From Oleispira antarctica RB-8 (GTDB lineage: Bacteria; Pseudomonadota; Gammaproteobacteria; Pseudomonadales; Oceanobacteraceae), in NCBI GenBank assembly GCA_000967895.1, contig FO203512.1, positions 4,029,531-4,093,530 of the forward strand: a stretch of DNA of 64,000 nucleotides, in the 5' to 3' direction. How positions within the stretch are numbered: the first letter of the stretch is position 1; each line of letters opens with the position of its first letter. Positions 1 through 8,831 of this stretch are shown one piece after another. The position numbers were made by a program, and so were the translations under genes. The notes beneath the pieces were generated by a model. It was not told where the DNA came from and did no database searches. It saw only the letters and a program-made list of their open reading frames with translations.

Positions 1-620
1 CACTCGCCAGTAATGCAGGCTTAGGCTGGCTGGGTAAAAATACCATGCTGATTAATAAAAAAGCGGGGTCGTATTTTTTCCTCAGTGAATTATTAACCGA
101 CCTACCACTGCCAATTGATCAGCCCGATGATAAAAACCACTGTGGTAGCTGCACTTCTTGTATCGATATTTGCCCGACTCAAGCGTTTGTCGGTGAACAA
201 GTCTTAGATGCCAGACGTTGCATTTCTTATCTGACCATTGAATTAAAAGGTCCTATTCCTACCGATTTACGCAAAGGCATGGGCAATCGTATTTTTGGCT
301 GTGATGATTGCCAACTCTGCTGCCCATGGAACCGCTTTAGTAAAACCACACAAGAAACCGATTTCACTCCACGCCACCCTCTCGATAATGCAACGTTACT
401 TGAGTTATTTGCTTGGGATGAAAGCACCTTCCTAAAACATACCGAAGGCAACCCGATTCGCCGTACGGGTTATCAAAACTGGTTGCGTAATATTGCCGTG
501 GCATTAGGTAATGCACCTGCTAGCATCGAGATAACTGAGGCACTTAAGCAGCGCTTACCTGAAGCAAGTGACTTAGTGAAAGAACATATTGAGTGGGCGC
601 TCGCACAACACGCTACTTAG
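1..620 (+). CDS. queG: Epoxyqueuosine reductase QueG, C-terminal part
   Basis: QueG performs the last step of queuosine synthesis in tRNA, reducing epoxyqueuosine to queuosine with cobalamin and iron-sulfur clusters in the cytoplasm. The gene enters from the left edge: the frame is open from base 3 and already encodes an AGLGWLGKNT-type segment, so the first ATG at 45 is not the start. Two ferredoxin-like cysteine clusters are visible, CGSCTSCIDICP and CDDCQLCCPW, the expected pair of 4Fe-4S motifs. The C-terminus carries the HEAT-like tail usual in this family. The N-terminal cobalamin-binding half lies outside the window. Confidence 0.93.
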   Translation, partial: LASNAGLGWLGKNTMLINKKAGSYFFLSELLTDLPLPIDQPDDKNHCGSCTSCIDICPTQAFVGEQVLDARRCISYLTIELKGPIPTDLRKGMGNRIFGCDDCQLCCPWNRFSKTTQETDFTPRHPLDNATLLELFAWDESTFLKHTEGNPIRRTGYQNWLRNIAVALGNAPASIEITEALKQRLPEASDLVKEHIEWALAQHAT

Positions 621-659
621 TCCGATTCAGCGTGTTGTCTAAATTGGCGATTCTACAAT

Positions 660-1730
660 ATGATCTATACTGAAGATTTAGTATTAGTTAATTTTGAGAC
701 CGCCATGCCCGATGCAATCATCCCCAGGAATGAACAGCAGCGTTTAGCCGCATTAGACGAATTGGGGATTTTATACACTCCGCTAGAAGAACGGTTTGAT
801 AAAATCACTCGCACACTGTGCCGAATATTCAACACGCCTATCGCCTATGTATCCTTAATCGACAAGGATACGCAATGGTTAAAATCAACCCAGGGCTTAG
901 ACTTTGTTAGCACCGATAGAAGCACGTCTATTTGCACGCAGACATTATTAGCAGACGAATACATGATTTGTGAAGATCTCAGTAAAAACGAACACTTTAA
1001 AGACAATATATTTGTTACCTCGGGCTTAAAAATGCGTTTTTACGCAGGCTTTAACTTAAAAAGCAAAGAACAAAATATCGGGACGCTATGCATTGCTGAC
1101 GATAAGCCTCGTACATTCAGCCAAGAAGATATTACAACCATGAGAGACTTAGTTTCATGGGCACAAACCGAGATCAATTTGACCCAATTAGGTGAGGTGC
1201 AAATGCAGTTAATTACTGAACTGGATCAAGCACAAAAGCATGCCAGAACTGATGATCTAACAGGTCTGTGGAACCAGGGTACGATTAAAGAAGTGCTACA
1301 ACGAGCTCACCATAGACATTTAATCACACAGAAACCATACTCATTGATGATGGTCGATATCGATAATTTCAAACAGGTTAATGATACCTACGGGCACCCT
1401 TTTGGTGACCAAGTAATTAGCGCAGTAGCCGATGAATTGAAAAGATCAATACGCCCAACAGATACCATTGGTCGCTATGGCGGTGATGAATTTTTGATTA
1501 TTTTAGAGAATTGTAATCATCAAAGAGCTGAAGAATTGAGCCAAAGGCTTTTACATCACAACAAGAAACTGTCCATCCTTAACAAGGATAAAAAAGTACC
1601 TACCAACATCAGTGTTGGCTTTGCCTCGACTGACTACATCTCGGTCGATGATCCAGAGAGCTTATTAGAATGTGCAGATCAGGCGCTATATACCGCGAAA
1701 CAAGAGGGACGTAACTGCGCTAGAGGTTAA
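660..1730 (+). CDS. GAF-GGDEF diguanylate cyclase
   Basis: Predicted soluble diguanylate cyclase making cyclic-di-GMP from GTP. A GAF sensor domain covers roughly residues 30-175, with the ELGILYTP and SLIDKDTQW segments typical of GAF-GGDEF proteins. The GGDEF domain spans about 195-356 with an intact GGDEF motif at 274-278. An RPTD inhibitory-site motif lies five residues upstream, so product feedback inhibition is expected. The start is uncertain: the ATG at 660 has no clear ribosome site, while an ATG at 705 follows a GAG and would still keep the whole GAF domain. The ligand of the GAF domain cannot be read from sequence. It converges on serB, and a hairpin spans its stop codon. Confidence 0.88.
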   Translation: MIYTEDLVLVNFETAMPDAIIPRNEQQRLAALDELGILYTPLEERFDKITRTLCRIFNTPIAYVSLIDKDTQWLKSTQGLDFVSTDRSTSICTQTLLADEYMICEDLSKNEHFKDNIFVTSGLKMRFYAGFNLKSKEQNIGTLCIADDKPRTFSQEDITTMRDLVSWAQTEINLTQLGEVQMQLITELDQAQKHARTDDLTGLWNQGTIKEVLQRAHHRHLITQKPYSLMMVDIDNFKQVNDTYGHPFGDQVISAVADELKRSIRPTDTIGRYGGDEFLIILENCNHQRAEELSQRLLHHNKKLSILNKDKKVPTNISVGFASTDYISVDDPESLLECADQALYTAKQEGRNCARG

Positions 1731-1743
1731 TATTATCTAGCGC
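1717..1743. terminator. Hairpin across a stop codon between convergent genes
   Basis: An 8-bp perfect inverted repeat (GCGCTAGA / TCTAGCGC) with an 11-nt loop contains the stop codon of the GAF-GGDEF gene. It lies between that gene and serB, which run toward each other. There is no long T run, so termination strength is uncertain. A very similar hairpin occurs at 14791-14814. Confidence 0.45.
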
Positions 1744-1763
1744 ACCTCACTAAAATTATAGGA

Positions 1764-3008
1764 TTAAACGATATCGCGATCGCGATAACCTAGCAGATAT
1801 AAAACACCGTCTAGACCCAGTGTCGAGATAGACTGCTTAGCGGATTCTTGCACCAAAGGTTTGGCACGAAAAGCGATGCCTAGACCGGCAATGCTCAACA
1901 TCGGTAAATCGTTAGCACCATCACCGACAGCGATAGTTTGTTCTAAACGAATGCCTTCTTTTTCAGCAATTTCACGTAATAACTGAGCTTTACGATTACC
2001 ATCCACAACAGTACCGGTTACTTTACCCGTAACGATGCCATCTTCCATATCCAACTCATTAGCGAATACGTAATCGATGCCGAGCTTGTCTTTTAAATAG
2101 TTACCAAAATAATTGAAACCACCGGATAGAATCACCGTGGTATAGCCTAAAGATTTTAGATTTCGAATCAGTCGCTCAGCACCCTCTGTTACAGGTAAGC
2201 GCTCGGCAATTTCTTGCAGCACATCACCGCTTAAGCCTTTCAATAACGCGACGCGCTGATGGAAGCTTTCGGTAAAGTCGATTTCACCTAGCATTGCACG
2301 CTCGGTAATCTCAGCAACCTGCTCACCCACGCCAGCAGCCGCGGCTAGCTCATCAATCACTTCCGCTTCGATCAAGGTTGAGTCCATGTCGAAAGCGACT
2401 AAACGACGATTGCGGCGATAAACATTATCTTCTTGTACTGCAATATCGACATTTAAATCTTTCGATACCGCTAAAAATTTCTCTCTTAATACCGCTTGAT
2501 CCGCGTCTCCACGTACAGAAAACTCAACACAGGCACGGGTTGGAATAGAACTATCAAGTTCTTGTTCAAGAGGAACACGCCCAGTAAGGCGAGTAATATT
2601 ATCAATATTGAGTCCGTGCTCCGCAACGATGGCGGTAATACGGGCAATATATTCTGCACTAATAGAACGGGCGAGCAAGGTAATGATATGACGATCTTTG
2701 CCCTGTCCTGATACCCACTTTTCGTAGCTTTCACTATCGACCGGCGTAAAACTTACCGTTAACTCCAGTTCATGGGCTTTAAATAAGATATCTTTCAGCA
2801 CCGGTGCAGATTCTGCCGCCGAGGGGATCGCGGCAAGAATGCCTAACGATAAGCTGTCATGGATTTCGGCTTGGCCAATATCCAAAATAGTCACATTATA
2901 CTGTGCTAGGATCGCTGTAATATTTGCGGTTAAACCTGGTTTATCCGCCCCATTTACACGAATCAATACTAACTCAATCACGAATCTGCCCTCGAATTGG
3001 CTCTTCAT
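1764..3008 (-). CDS. serB: Phosphoserine phosphatase SerB
   Basis: Catalyses the final step of L-serine synthesis, hydrolysing O-phosphoserine to serine. The N-terminal half (about 1-190) looks like two ACT-type regulatory domains, as in Pseudomonas-type long SerB. The C-terminal HAD phosphatase domain begins with DMDST at residues 207-211, whose first Asp is the phospho-acceptor. The later GDGANDLPML segment supplies the metal-binding Asp. The length of 414 residues suits the two-ACT form. The N-terminal 8-10 residues are poorly conserved in character, so the exact start is not certain. It is separated from serA by about 5.8 kb, so the serine pathway is clustered but not an operon. Confidence 0.95.
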   Translation of the reverse strand: MKSQFEGRFVIELVLIRVNGADKPGLTANITAILAQYNVTILDIGQAEIHDSLSLGILAAIPSAAESAPVLKDILFKAHELELTVSFTPVDSESYEKWVSGQGKDRHIITLLARSISAEYIARITAIVAEHGLNIDNITRLTGRVPLEQELDSSIPTRACVEFSVRGDADQAVLREKFLAVSKDLNVDIAVQEDNVYRRNRRLVAFDMDSTLIEAEVIDELAAAAGVGEQVAEITERAMLGEIDFTESFHQRVALLKGLSGDVLQEIAERLPVTEGAERLIRNLKSLGYTTVILSGGFNYFGNYLKDKLGIDYVFANELDMEDGIVTGKVTGTVVDGNRKAQLLREIAEKEGIRLEQTIAVGDGANDLPMLSIAGLGIAFRAKPLVQESAKQSISTLGLDGVLYLLGYRDRDIV

Positions 3009-3027
3009 TACAAAGAGCGTCTAATAC

Positions 3028-3198
3028 TTAAAGCTTTTCAACTTCTGCTTGTAAATCAGCTACAACACCACGAAGTTCTTGGATCAGATCTACTGTCTCA
3101 TGAACTGATAAAGCACGGATGCAATCAGGACTCATTAGATATAGGCCTTTAGCCAACTTTTCGCTCTTTTCTTGTAATGCTTTTTTAGTATCGCTCAT
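3028..3198 (-). CDS. Small 56-residue helical protein upstream of serB
   Basis: A short open frame reads MSDTKKALQEKSEK at its start and DLQAEVEKL at its end. It sits just upstream of serB on the same strand, with 19 bases between its stop and the serB start. The composition is highly charged with heptad-like leucines, consistent with a helical or coiled-coil protein; no transmembrane segment is visible. I do not recognise the family. Tight spacing to serB and clean codon usage support translation, and co-transcription with serB is likely. Only a weak ribosome-binding site (GGGA) is visible. The function is unknown. Confidence 0.6.
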   Translation of the reverse strand: MSDTKKALQEKSEKLAKGLYLMSPDCIRALSVHETVDLIQELRGVVADLQAEVEKL

Positions 3199-3306
3199 CA
3201 CTATAATCCCATTATAGAATTGAATTTTATTAATCTAGCAGTTGCCAGACGGCGCGTATGATACCATCATCTAAGTAGAAATGTTTGTTATCGGGTATAG
3301 AATTCC

Positions 3307-4662
3307 ATGGGTCGATCCGCAGTAAAGATGAGTCAACGCTTAACCACAAGCCAGCAATGGGCGGCTTTCATTGCTATAGCAATACTCATAACAGGCTTAA
3401 CTTTTAGCTACTTAGTGACTGGGCAATTACGCCAGCAACTATTAGCTCAACAACAGCAACTTGCGACTAGCTTGGTGAAAGATGCCAGTATTCTATTGCG
3501 CTCAAGTCTGAGTAAAGATGATCGCATCAGTGCAAATATGATTCTAAAAGACTGGGTAGATCAAGAGCTTATTCTTTCTGCCACACTCTACAATTCCACT
3601 CAACAACCCATTGCTGAGCAAGGTCTCGTCGAACTAGGAGGCTATGATGTTTTTTGGCTCAATCAAATTGTCACCGACAACGAGCAATTAATTGGCCACC
3701 TGCGAGTCGCCATTAATATGAGCCAAGCCTATGACATCAGCCAGCGTAATGCCGCCTTGCTATTGTTTTCCAGTGTAATGCTAAGCGTTATTATCGGGTT
3801 GCTAGCCTTCTACTGGGGAGAGTACTTATTACGTGCTAATCAGCAACAGATTCAAGCTTTAGAGAACTTGCACAATAATGACTCTTTAACGCTGATTAAT
3901 GAAGGTGCCAATAGCCAGAATGATCAGGCTCTAAACAACGCGATCAATAGTTTAGTCAGACAAAAGCAGCATAAAACGGCGGTTAAAAAATCCTTTGATA
4001 ACTTTATGGCCAGTCCAAACTTATCGAAATCAAAGTCCCTCACCTACCACCACAGCGCTTTATTATTTATCGAAATACAGGGTCTGAAAGAACTGCAGCA
4101 AAGACTGCCCGCAAACGAACTCAGCAATATCCTTAATGATTATCATCAGCTACTGTCTCACGCAGCCAAGCTTTATAACGGCACTGTAGATCGTTATATG
4201 GGCGATGGCATTTTGATAATCTTTGGCTATCCCGATAAAGATCCTCGCGATGCGAGTCACTGCTTATATGCCGCCCAGTTGTTTTTAGGCTTAGTACAAG
4301 AATTACAGCGCACAGACTTTCAGCTACAGCAGCTGAGTTTTAAATTATCCGCTCACTGGGGGCCAGTATTAATTGCGCCACTAGAGATGAACCAGCAAAT
4401 ACAATTTAGCTTGATCGGAGATACCGTTCATTGGACCGCTCAGCTTGCGATGCAAAGTAAAGAGATGCAGCTATTGGTGAGCCAAGACTTGATTGATCAA
4501 TTGAGCGATGCAGAACAGATTCTCTGGCAGCCTGGGCCTAGCTTAATGGACCTGAACGCCAACGAACACGATACTCGCTGGCTAGATGCTTTACCTGATA
4601 ACGCCGAAAAACTAATCGATCGCCAAGTGAAGCACATTATGGCGATGAAAGAGAAAGTATAA
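3307..4662 (+). CDS. Membrane-bound class III adenylate/guanylate cyclase-like protein
   Basis: A signal-transduction protein with an N-terminal transmembrane helix (about 17-37), a periplasmic segment of about 110 residues, a second helix (about 150-170), and a cytoplasmic class III nucleotidyl cyclase domain (about 245-420). Cyclase hallmarks are YMGDGILIIFG, which holds one metal-binding Asp, and FSLIGDTVHWTAQL. The usual first metal-binding Asp position reads Glu (LLFIEIQGL), and the transition-state Asn in the GDTVN-type motif is replaced, so catalysis is doubtful. It diverges from the serB/small-gene pair. Starts at 3307 or 3328 are both possible; neither has a strong ribosome site. Confidence 0.75.
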   Translation: MGRSAVKMSQRLTTSQQWAAFIAIAILITGLTFSYLVTGQLRQQLLAQQQQLATSLVKDASILLRSSLSKDDRISANMILKDWVDQELILSATLYNSTQQPIAEQGLVELGGYDVFWLNQIVTDNEQLIGHLRVAINMSQAYDISQRNAALLLFSSVMLSVIIGLLAFYWGEYLLRANQQQIQALENLHNNDSLTLINEGANSQNDQALNNAINSLVRQKQHKTAVKKSFDNFMASPNLSKSKSLTYHHSALLFIEIQGLKELQQRLPANELSNILNDYHQLLSHAAKLYNGTVDRYMGDGILIIFGYPDKDPRDASHCLYAAQLFLGLVQELQRTDFQLQQLSFKLSAHWGPVLIAPLEMNQQIQFSLIGDTVHWTAQLAMQSKEMQLLVSQDLIDQLSDAEQILWQPGPSLMDLNANEHDTRWLDALPDNAEKLIDRQVKHIMAMKEKV

Positions 4663-4680
4663 CCTGCTATTAAACAGTCA

Positions 4681-5355
4681 CTAAATAACCACCCCATCAC
4701 AGGTTAATAAAACATTATCTTCCAGCGATAATTTAGCCGATAAAGAATCCCCTACCTCGAGCGGCCCAACCCCCGCTGGCGTTCCCGTTAAGATCACATC
4801 ACCGGGCTGTAAACTAAAGTGCTCACTCATGTGGGCAATCAAAGGCAAGATAGGAAATAACATCTCCGCGCTACTGCCTTGCTGCTGAAACTGCCCGTTT
4901 TTCTCTAACGTTAAACCAATAGCCTGCCATTCATCTTCGGATGCTAGATTGACTGCGACAAACTCGGTTAATGGGCACGCACCATCAAAGCTTTTAGCGC
5001 GCTCCCACGGATGGCCTTTTTCTTTCAACTGATCTTGTACATCACGTAATGTCAGGTCTAAGCCTAAGCCAATACCTGCAATACTCTCTGCAACCTGCTC
5101 AGTGCTCGCACGGCTCAACGCCTTACCGATAAGAATTGCAATTTCAAGCTCGTGATGAACACTGCCTTGATCTTTAGGGATCGAGAAAACAGGGCCAAAA
5201 GGCACAGCACTTGAAGCAGGTTTAATGAATAAAATAGGACTGCTTGGAATGGGATTATTAAGTTCTTTGGCATGGGCTGCGTAATTGCGGCCGACACACA
5301 CGATCTTGCCTAGATCACGAGGGTAAGGTCGTTGATTTAATATAAGCTCTGCCAT
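4681..5355 (-). CDS. Fumarylacetoacetate hydrolase (FAH) family protein
   Basis: A 224-residue single-domain FAH-family enzyme, the size of YcgM/FAHD1-type acylpyruvate hydrolases and oxaloacetate decarboxylases. Family features include ICVGRNYAAHAKEL near the N-terminus, LFIKPASS, HHELEIAILIG with the metal-binding Glu residues, GLDLTLRDVQ, and the C-terminal LTGTPAGVGPL loop. The enzyme should bind Mg2+ or Mn2+ and act on a small 2,4-diketo acid or oxaloacetate in the cytoplasm; the exact substrate cannot be assigned. It is convergent with the cyclase-like gene (18-bp gap). An AGGA ribosome site about 9 bases ahead supports the ATG at 5355. Confidence 0.88.
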   Translation of the reverse strand: MAELILNQRPYPRDLGKIVCVGRNYAAHAKELNNPIPSSPILFIKPASSAVPFGPVFSIPKDQGSVHHELEIAILIGKALSRASTEQVAESIAGIGLGLDLTLRDVQDQLKEKGHPWERAKSFDGACPLTEFVAVNLASEDEWQAIGLTLEKNGQFQQQGSSAEMLFPILPLIAHMSEHFSLQPGDVILTGTPAGVGPLEVGDSLSAKLSLEDNVLLTCDGVVI

Positions 5356-5457
5356 TGTAAAATCCTGAAAAATTTATTAGGTCAAAAAATGTAAAGTATT
5401 GAGTCTGAGCTATACTTCTGATGATAACTGGCCAATACCCTACTCAAGTTGCTTACC

Positions 5458-7110
5458 ATGACTACCCAGAAAGCACCTCAGGTGCAGATTCTTACGCAGC
5501 TAATCCAACAAAGCACCCAGCCTTCATTGTTAGTCGATACCCACGCTAACGCTATTGTTGAATGCAGTCATAATATCATTGATGTGCTGGGTATGAATAA
5601 ACAAGAATTAGAAGAAAGTTCTTTTTATCTAAAAATCATTAAAAAATCTCAATTCCTTATAACAAAAGAACTTGCTTTTTTTAATTATGAGATCTTCTCA
5701 GATAATAAAATTTTTCTGATATTAGCAGAAGTTCGGGGTAAATTTCTCATTGTATACATACAAGAGAAATTCAATTACAACATGCCAAGTAGCCATCTTA
5801 TAAACATCCTCGATAGTTTAGGAGCATATGTTTACTGTAAAGATAAAAATTATAACTTCACCTATGGCAATAAGATGGTTGGCAAACTATTTGGTGTCGA
5901 TCATCCTTATATTATGGGTACCACCAGTGACTACTTAGATAATGTTAGCGCCACTAATATCCATAAAAATATCGATAGACTCGTTATTGAAGATAAACAA
6001 GAAATTGAAATCGAAGAAAACGTTTACATTGAAAATACACATCAAAATCTGACATTCTTATCAGTAAAGAAGCCTCTTTTTGGAAAAAACGATGAAGTCA
6101 TTGGTCTTTTCGGAATATCTACCGACATCACATCATATAAGGCTATTGAAAAAAAAATTCGTCTAAGCGAACAAAAGCTCAACACGATTTTAGATAACGT
6201 CGCAGCGTATATTTACATCAAAGATTTAGACCTTAATTTTACCTACGTAAATAAAATGACCATCAGTCTATTTAATCTTACAGAAGATGAAATCATCGGA
6301 TCTTCAACAGATGTCATATTGGGAGAAGAGGAGAGCCGAGAGTTTAGTGTTTTGGATAATAAAATATTAACCCAAAAGAAAGTCGTTAGTGGTATTGAAA
6401 AGCTAACGACTGAAAATGGCGAGTTTTTTTACTGGACGGTTAAAGCACCATTGTTTGATGAGAACCAAAAGTTCTCAGGCCTGATTGGTATGTCTACAGA
6501 TATTAGTGAACAAAAGAATTTAGAGCACAGATTGGAAGAAACCAATAATGAACTTCAGCTTAAAATCGATAAAATAACTCAGCTTCAAGCAACTCTTTGG
6601 GAGCAAGCAACACAAGATCCATTAACTCAACTTTTTAATCGCCGATATTTCAACGAGACGGCTCAAAAAGAAATAATAAAATGTGAGCGCAATAAGAAGT
6701 CTATGGCATTACTGTTGATTAATAATGATTATTTTAAAAAAATAAATGACCAATTTGGTCATGATACGGGAGATAAAGTTTTAATTAAACTCTCTCAAAT
6801 AATGATAGATCAGTGTCGGCGCACAGATATTGTTTGTCGATTTGGCGGTGAGGAATTTGTTATTCTCATGCCTGAAGCAAGTCAAGAGACGGCTTTTGAT
6901 AGAGCTGAAAAAATACGAACCTGCTACAAAGAAGAAATTACAGAAATGCTTTCTAGTAGTTCAACAATTTCGATCGGCATTGCTATGTGGAATACAAGCC
7001 TAGCGAACTTAGAAGGATTAACAAAGGCTGCAGACCAAGCCATGTATCAAGCGAAAAATAATGGCCGCAATCAGGTTATTATTTATAACTCGACTAGTAA
7101 TAGTGAATAG
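5458..7110 (+). CDS. PAS-PAS-GGDEF diguanylate cyclase
   Basis: Predicted cytoplasmic sensor-type diguanylate cyclase of 550 residues. Two PAS domains (about 110-230 and 245-355) contain closely matching cores, YVYCKDKNYNFTYGNKM and YIYIKDLDLNFTYVNKM, suggesting an internal duplication. A short helical linker precedes the GGDEF domain (about 385-545), whose active-site motif is GGEEF at 463-467. An RRTD inhibitory site lies at 454-457, so feedback inhibition is expected. The gene looks AT-richer than its neighbours. A TTG at 5449 lies in frame upstream, but the ATG at 5458 is chosen; neither has a good ribosome site. It converges on the flavoprotein gene, sharing a hairpin. Confidence 0.88.
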   Translation: MTTQKAPQVQILTQLIQQSTQPSLLVDTHANAIVECSHNIIDVLGMNKQELEESSFYLKIIKKSQFLITKELAFFNYEIFSDNKIFLILAEVRGKFLIVYIQEKFNYNMPSSHLINILDSLGAYVYCKDKNYNFTYGNKMVGKLFGVDHPYIMGTTSDYLDNVSATNIHKNIDRLVIEDKQEIEIEENVYIENTHQNLTFLSVKKPLFGKNDEVIGLFGISTDITSYKAIEKKIRLSEQKLNTILDNVAAYIYIKDLDLNFTYVNKMTISLFNLTEDEIIGSSTDVILGEEESREFSVLDNKILTQKKVVSGIEKLTTENGEFFYWTVKAPLFDENQKFSGLIGMSTDISEQKNLEHRLEETNNELQLKIDKITQLQATLWEQATQDPLTQLFNRRYFNETAQKEIIKCERNKKSMALLLINNDYFKKINDQFGHDTGDKVLIKLSQIMIDQCRRTDIVCRFGGEEFVILMPEASQETAFDRAEKIRTCYKEEITEMLSSSSTISIGIAMWNTSLANLEGLTKAADQAMYQAKNNGRNQVIIYNSTSNSE

Positions 7111-7136
7111 GGAAAAACTTAAGTTTCTCCCTATTC
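7105..7136. terminator. Bidirectional hairpin between convergent genes
   Basis: The inverted repeat GAATAGGGA / TCCCTATTC (9 bp) encloses an AAACTT/AAGTTT palindrome. The left arm includes the stop codon of the PAS-GGDEF gene. It lies between two convergent genes and should serve both. Confidence 0.65.
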
Positions 7137-7142
7137 AACAAC

Positions 7143-8561
7143 TTACTTCATATCAATCAGTTTACCCGGATTCATAATATTATTCGGATCAAAAACCGCT
7201 TTCACTGCACGCATGTAATCGATTTCTGCTTCACTACGGGTATATTTAAGATAGGCTTTTTTCGTCATACCTACACCGTGTTCTGCAGAAACTGAACCTT
7301 GATATTTTTCAACAATTTCAAATACCCAAGTCGATACTTTTGCGCACTGCTCAAAGAAAATTTCTTTGGCTAAATCATCAGGTTTCAAAATATTCAAATG
7401 CAAGTTACCGTCACCAATGTGTCCGAACCAAATGATTTCAAAATCGGGGTATTCACGAGTAACAATTTCTTCAATTTCGCGCAAGAAAGGCGGTACTTTA
7501 GAAACGACAACAGAAATGTCGTTTTTATACGGAGTCCACTCAGCAATGGTCTCAGAAATGTCTTCACGCAAGCGCCACAGATTTTGTGCTTGTGTTTCAG
7601 ACTGACTCATTACGCCATCTAATACCCAGCCTTCTTCCATGCACTTCTCGAAAAGCTCCATCGCTTGATCAATATGGCCTTCGGTTTCTGCTTCAAATTC
7701 TAGTAACGCGTAATACTCAGCTTCCGTTTCAAACGGCGCAGGAACGTCACCACGGGCAACCACTTTACGCATAGCCTTATCAGAGAAGAACTCAAACGCC
7801 GTTAGATCGATATTGGTCTGGAACGTATTCAGCACACTCATAATGGCTTCAAACTCAGGCACACCTAAAACCAGTACGGTTAAATTTTTCGCCGGACGAG
7901 TCAAACGCATGGTCGCTTCGGTAACAAACCCTAACGTCCCTTCACCACCAATGAATAGTTGGCGCATGTCATAACCGGTATTGTTTTTCACTAGATCTTT
8001 ATTCAGTTCAAGAATATCGCCCTTACCTGTGACTACCGTTAAACCCGCAACCCAATCACGAGTCATACCGTAACGAATAACTTTAATACCGCCAGCATTC
8101 GTACCAATGTTACCGCCAATCTGACTAGATCCTGCAGAGGCGAAATCGACAGGATAAAATAAACCCTGTTCTTCGGCGTAGTTTTGTAATTGCTCAGTGA
8201 TCACACCGGCGCCACAACGAACCGTCTTATCCATGTCATTAAAGCCAGAGATATTATTCATATAATCAAACGACACAACCACTTCGCCATTGGCGGCTAC
8301 TGCTCCGGCACTTAAACCCGTGCGGCCGCCAGAAGGGACTAAAGCCACTTGATGTTCGTTGGCAAATTTAACAATCGCTTGCACTTGTTCAGTCGTTTTC
8401 GGGAAAACAATCGCAGAAGGGTTTGGCGGATAGATCTTGGTCCAGTCCTTACCAAAGGTTTCTAACGAATCGGCATCGGTTCTTACTTTATCTTCACCAA
8501 CAATGGCTTTCAGTTGGTTTTCTAACTCGGCTTGGCTTAAAGAAGTCTGAGACTGTGTCAT
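7143..8561 (-). CDS. FAD-linked oxidoreductase, probable D-2-hydroxyglutarate dehydrogenase
   Basis: A 472-residue flavoprotein of the GlcD/D-lactate dehydrogenase family. The N-terminal FAD-binding domain shows the P-loop-like VPSGGRTGLSAGAV and the GSSQIGGNIGTNAGGIKVIRYG segment. The C-terminal FAD-oxidase domain ends with GHIGDGNLHLNI and EHGVGMTKK, motifs of the D-2-hydroxyglutarate and D-lactate dehydrogenase group. It is divergent from serA. SerA of this family can reduce 2-oxoglutarate to D-2-hydroxyglutarate, and a dehydrogenase returning it to 2-oxoglutarate is known beside serA in pseudomonads. That context favours D-2-hydroxyglutarate over glycolate or D-lactate as substrate. The substrate assignment is inference; the family is clear. 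Confidence 0.85.
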   Translation of the reverse strand: MTQSQTSLSQAELENQLKAIVGEDKVRTDADSLETFGKDWTKIYPPNPSAIVFPKTTEQVQAIVKFANEHQVALVPSGGRTGLSAGAVAANGEVVVSFDYMNNISGFNDMDKTVRCGAGVITEQLQNYAEEQGLFYPVDFASAGSSQIGGNIGTNAGGIKVIRYGMTRDWVAGLTVVTGKGDILELNKDLVKNNTGYDMRQLFIGGEGTLGFVTEATMRLTRPAKNLTVLVLGVPEFEAIMSVLNTFQTNIDLTAFEFFSDKAMRKVVARGDVPAPFETEAEYYALLEFEAETEGHIDQAMELFEKCMEEGWVLDGVMSQSETQAQNLWRLREDISETIAEWTPYKNDISVVVSKVPPFLREIEEIVTREYPDFEIIWFGHIGDGNLHLNILKPDDLAKEIFFEQCAKVSTWVFEIVEKYQGSVSAEHGVGMTKKAYLKYTRSEAEIDYMRAVKAVFDPNNIMNPGKLIDMK

Positions 8562-8711
8562 CTAAATATCCGCTTAGGTTGTACGTATTCATCTATATTT
8601 TGCTGAAATTGAGCGCTCTTGGGGGACTTTTGGTCCAACATGCGAAAATTTCACGTTGAAAATACAATCTTTTCATCATTCGCCCCCATCAAAAAGGGAC
8701 ACTTTAATTGC

Positions 8712-8731
8712 CGTGTATGTTAGCATACGCG
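8712..8731. promoter_or_regulatory. Palindromic operator candidate between D2HGDH-like gene and serA
   Basis: Near the middle of the 270-bp divergent intergenic region is a 20-bp near-perfect palindrome, CGTGTATG-ttag-CATACGCG (one G/T wobble). Its position suits a shared operator for the flavoprotein gene and serA. No regulator gene lies next to it, so the binding protein is unknown. Confidence 0.35.
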
Positions 8732-8783
8732 CCTAATTTTTCAGAGCATTTGATTAAAACTTGGTTAGAAAATACCCAATCAT

Positions 8784-8813
8784 TTGATCAGATTTTCGCG
8801 CGAATCTTATATT
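8784..8813 (+). promoter_or_regulatory. Possible sigma-70 promoter of serA
   Basis: TTGATC at 8784-8789 and TATATT at 8808-8813 are separated by 18 bp, just upstream of the serA ATG at 8832. This would give a very short leader. The match is moderate and rests on sequence only. Confidence 0.3.
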
Positions 8814-8831
8814 CAACAGATAGGTACCATC

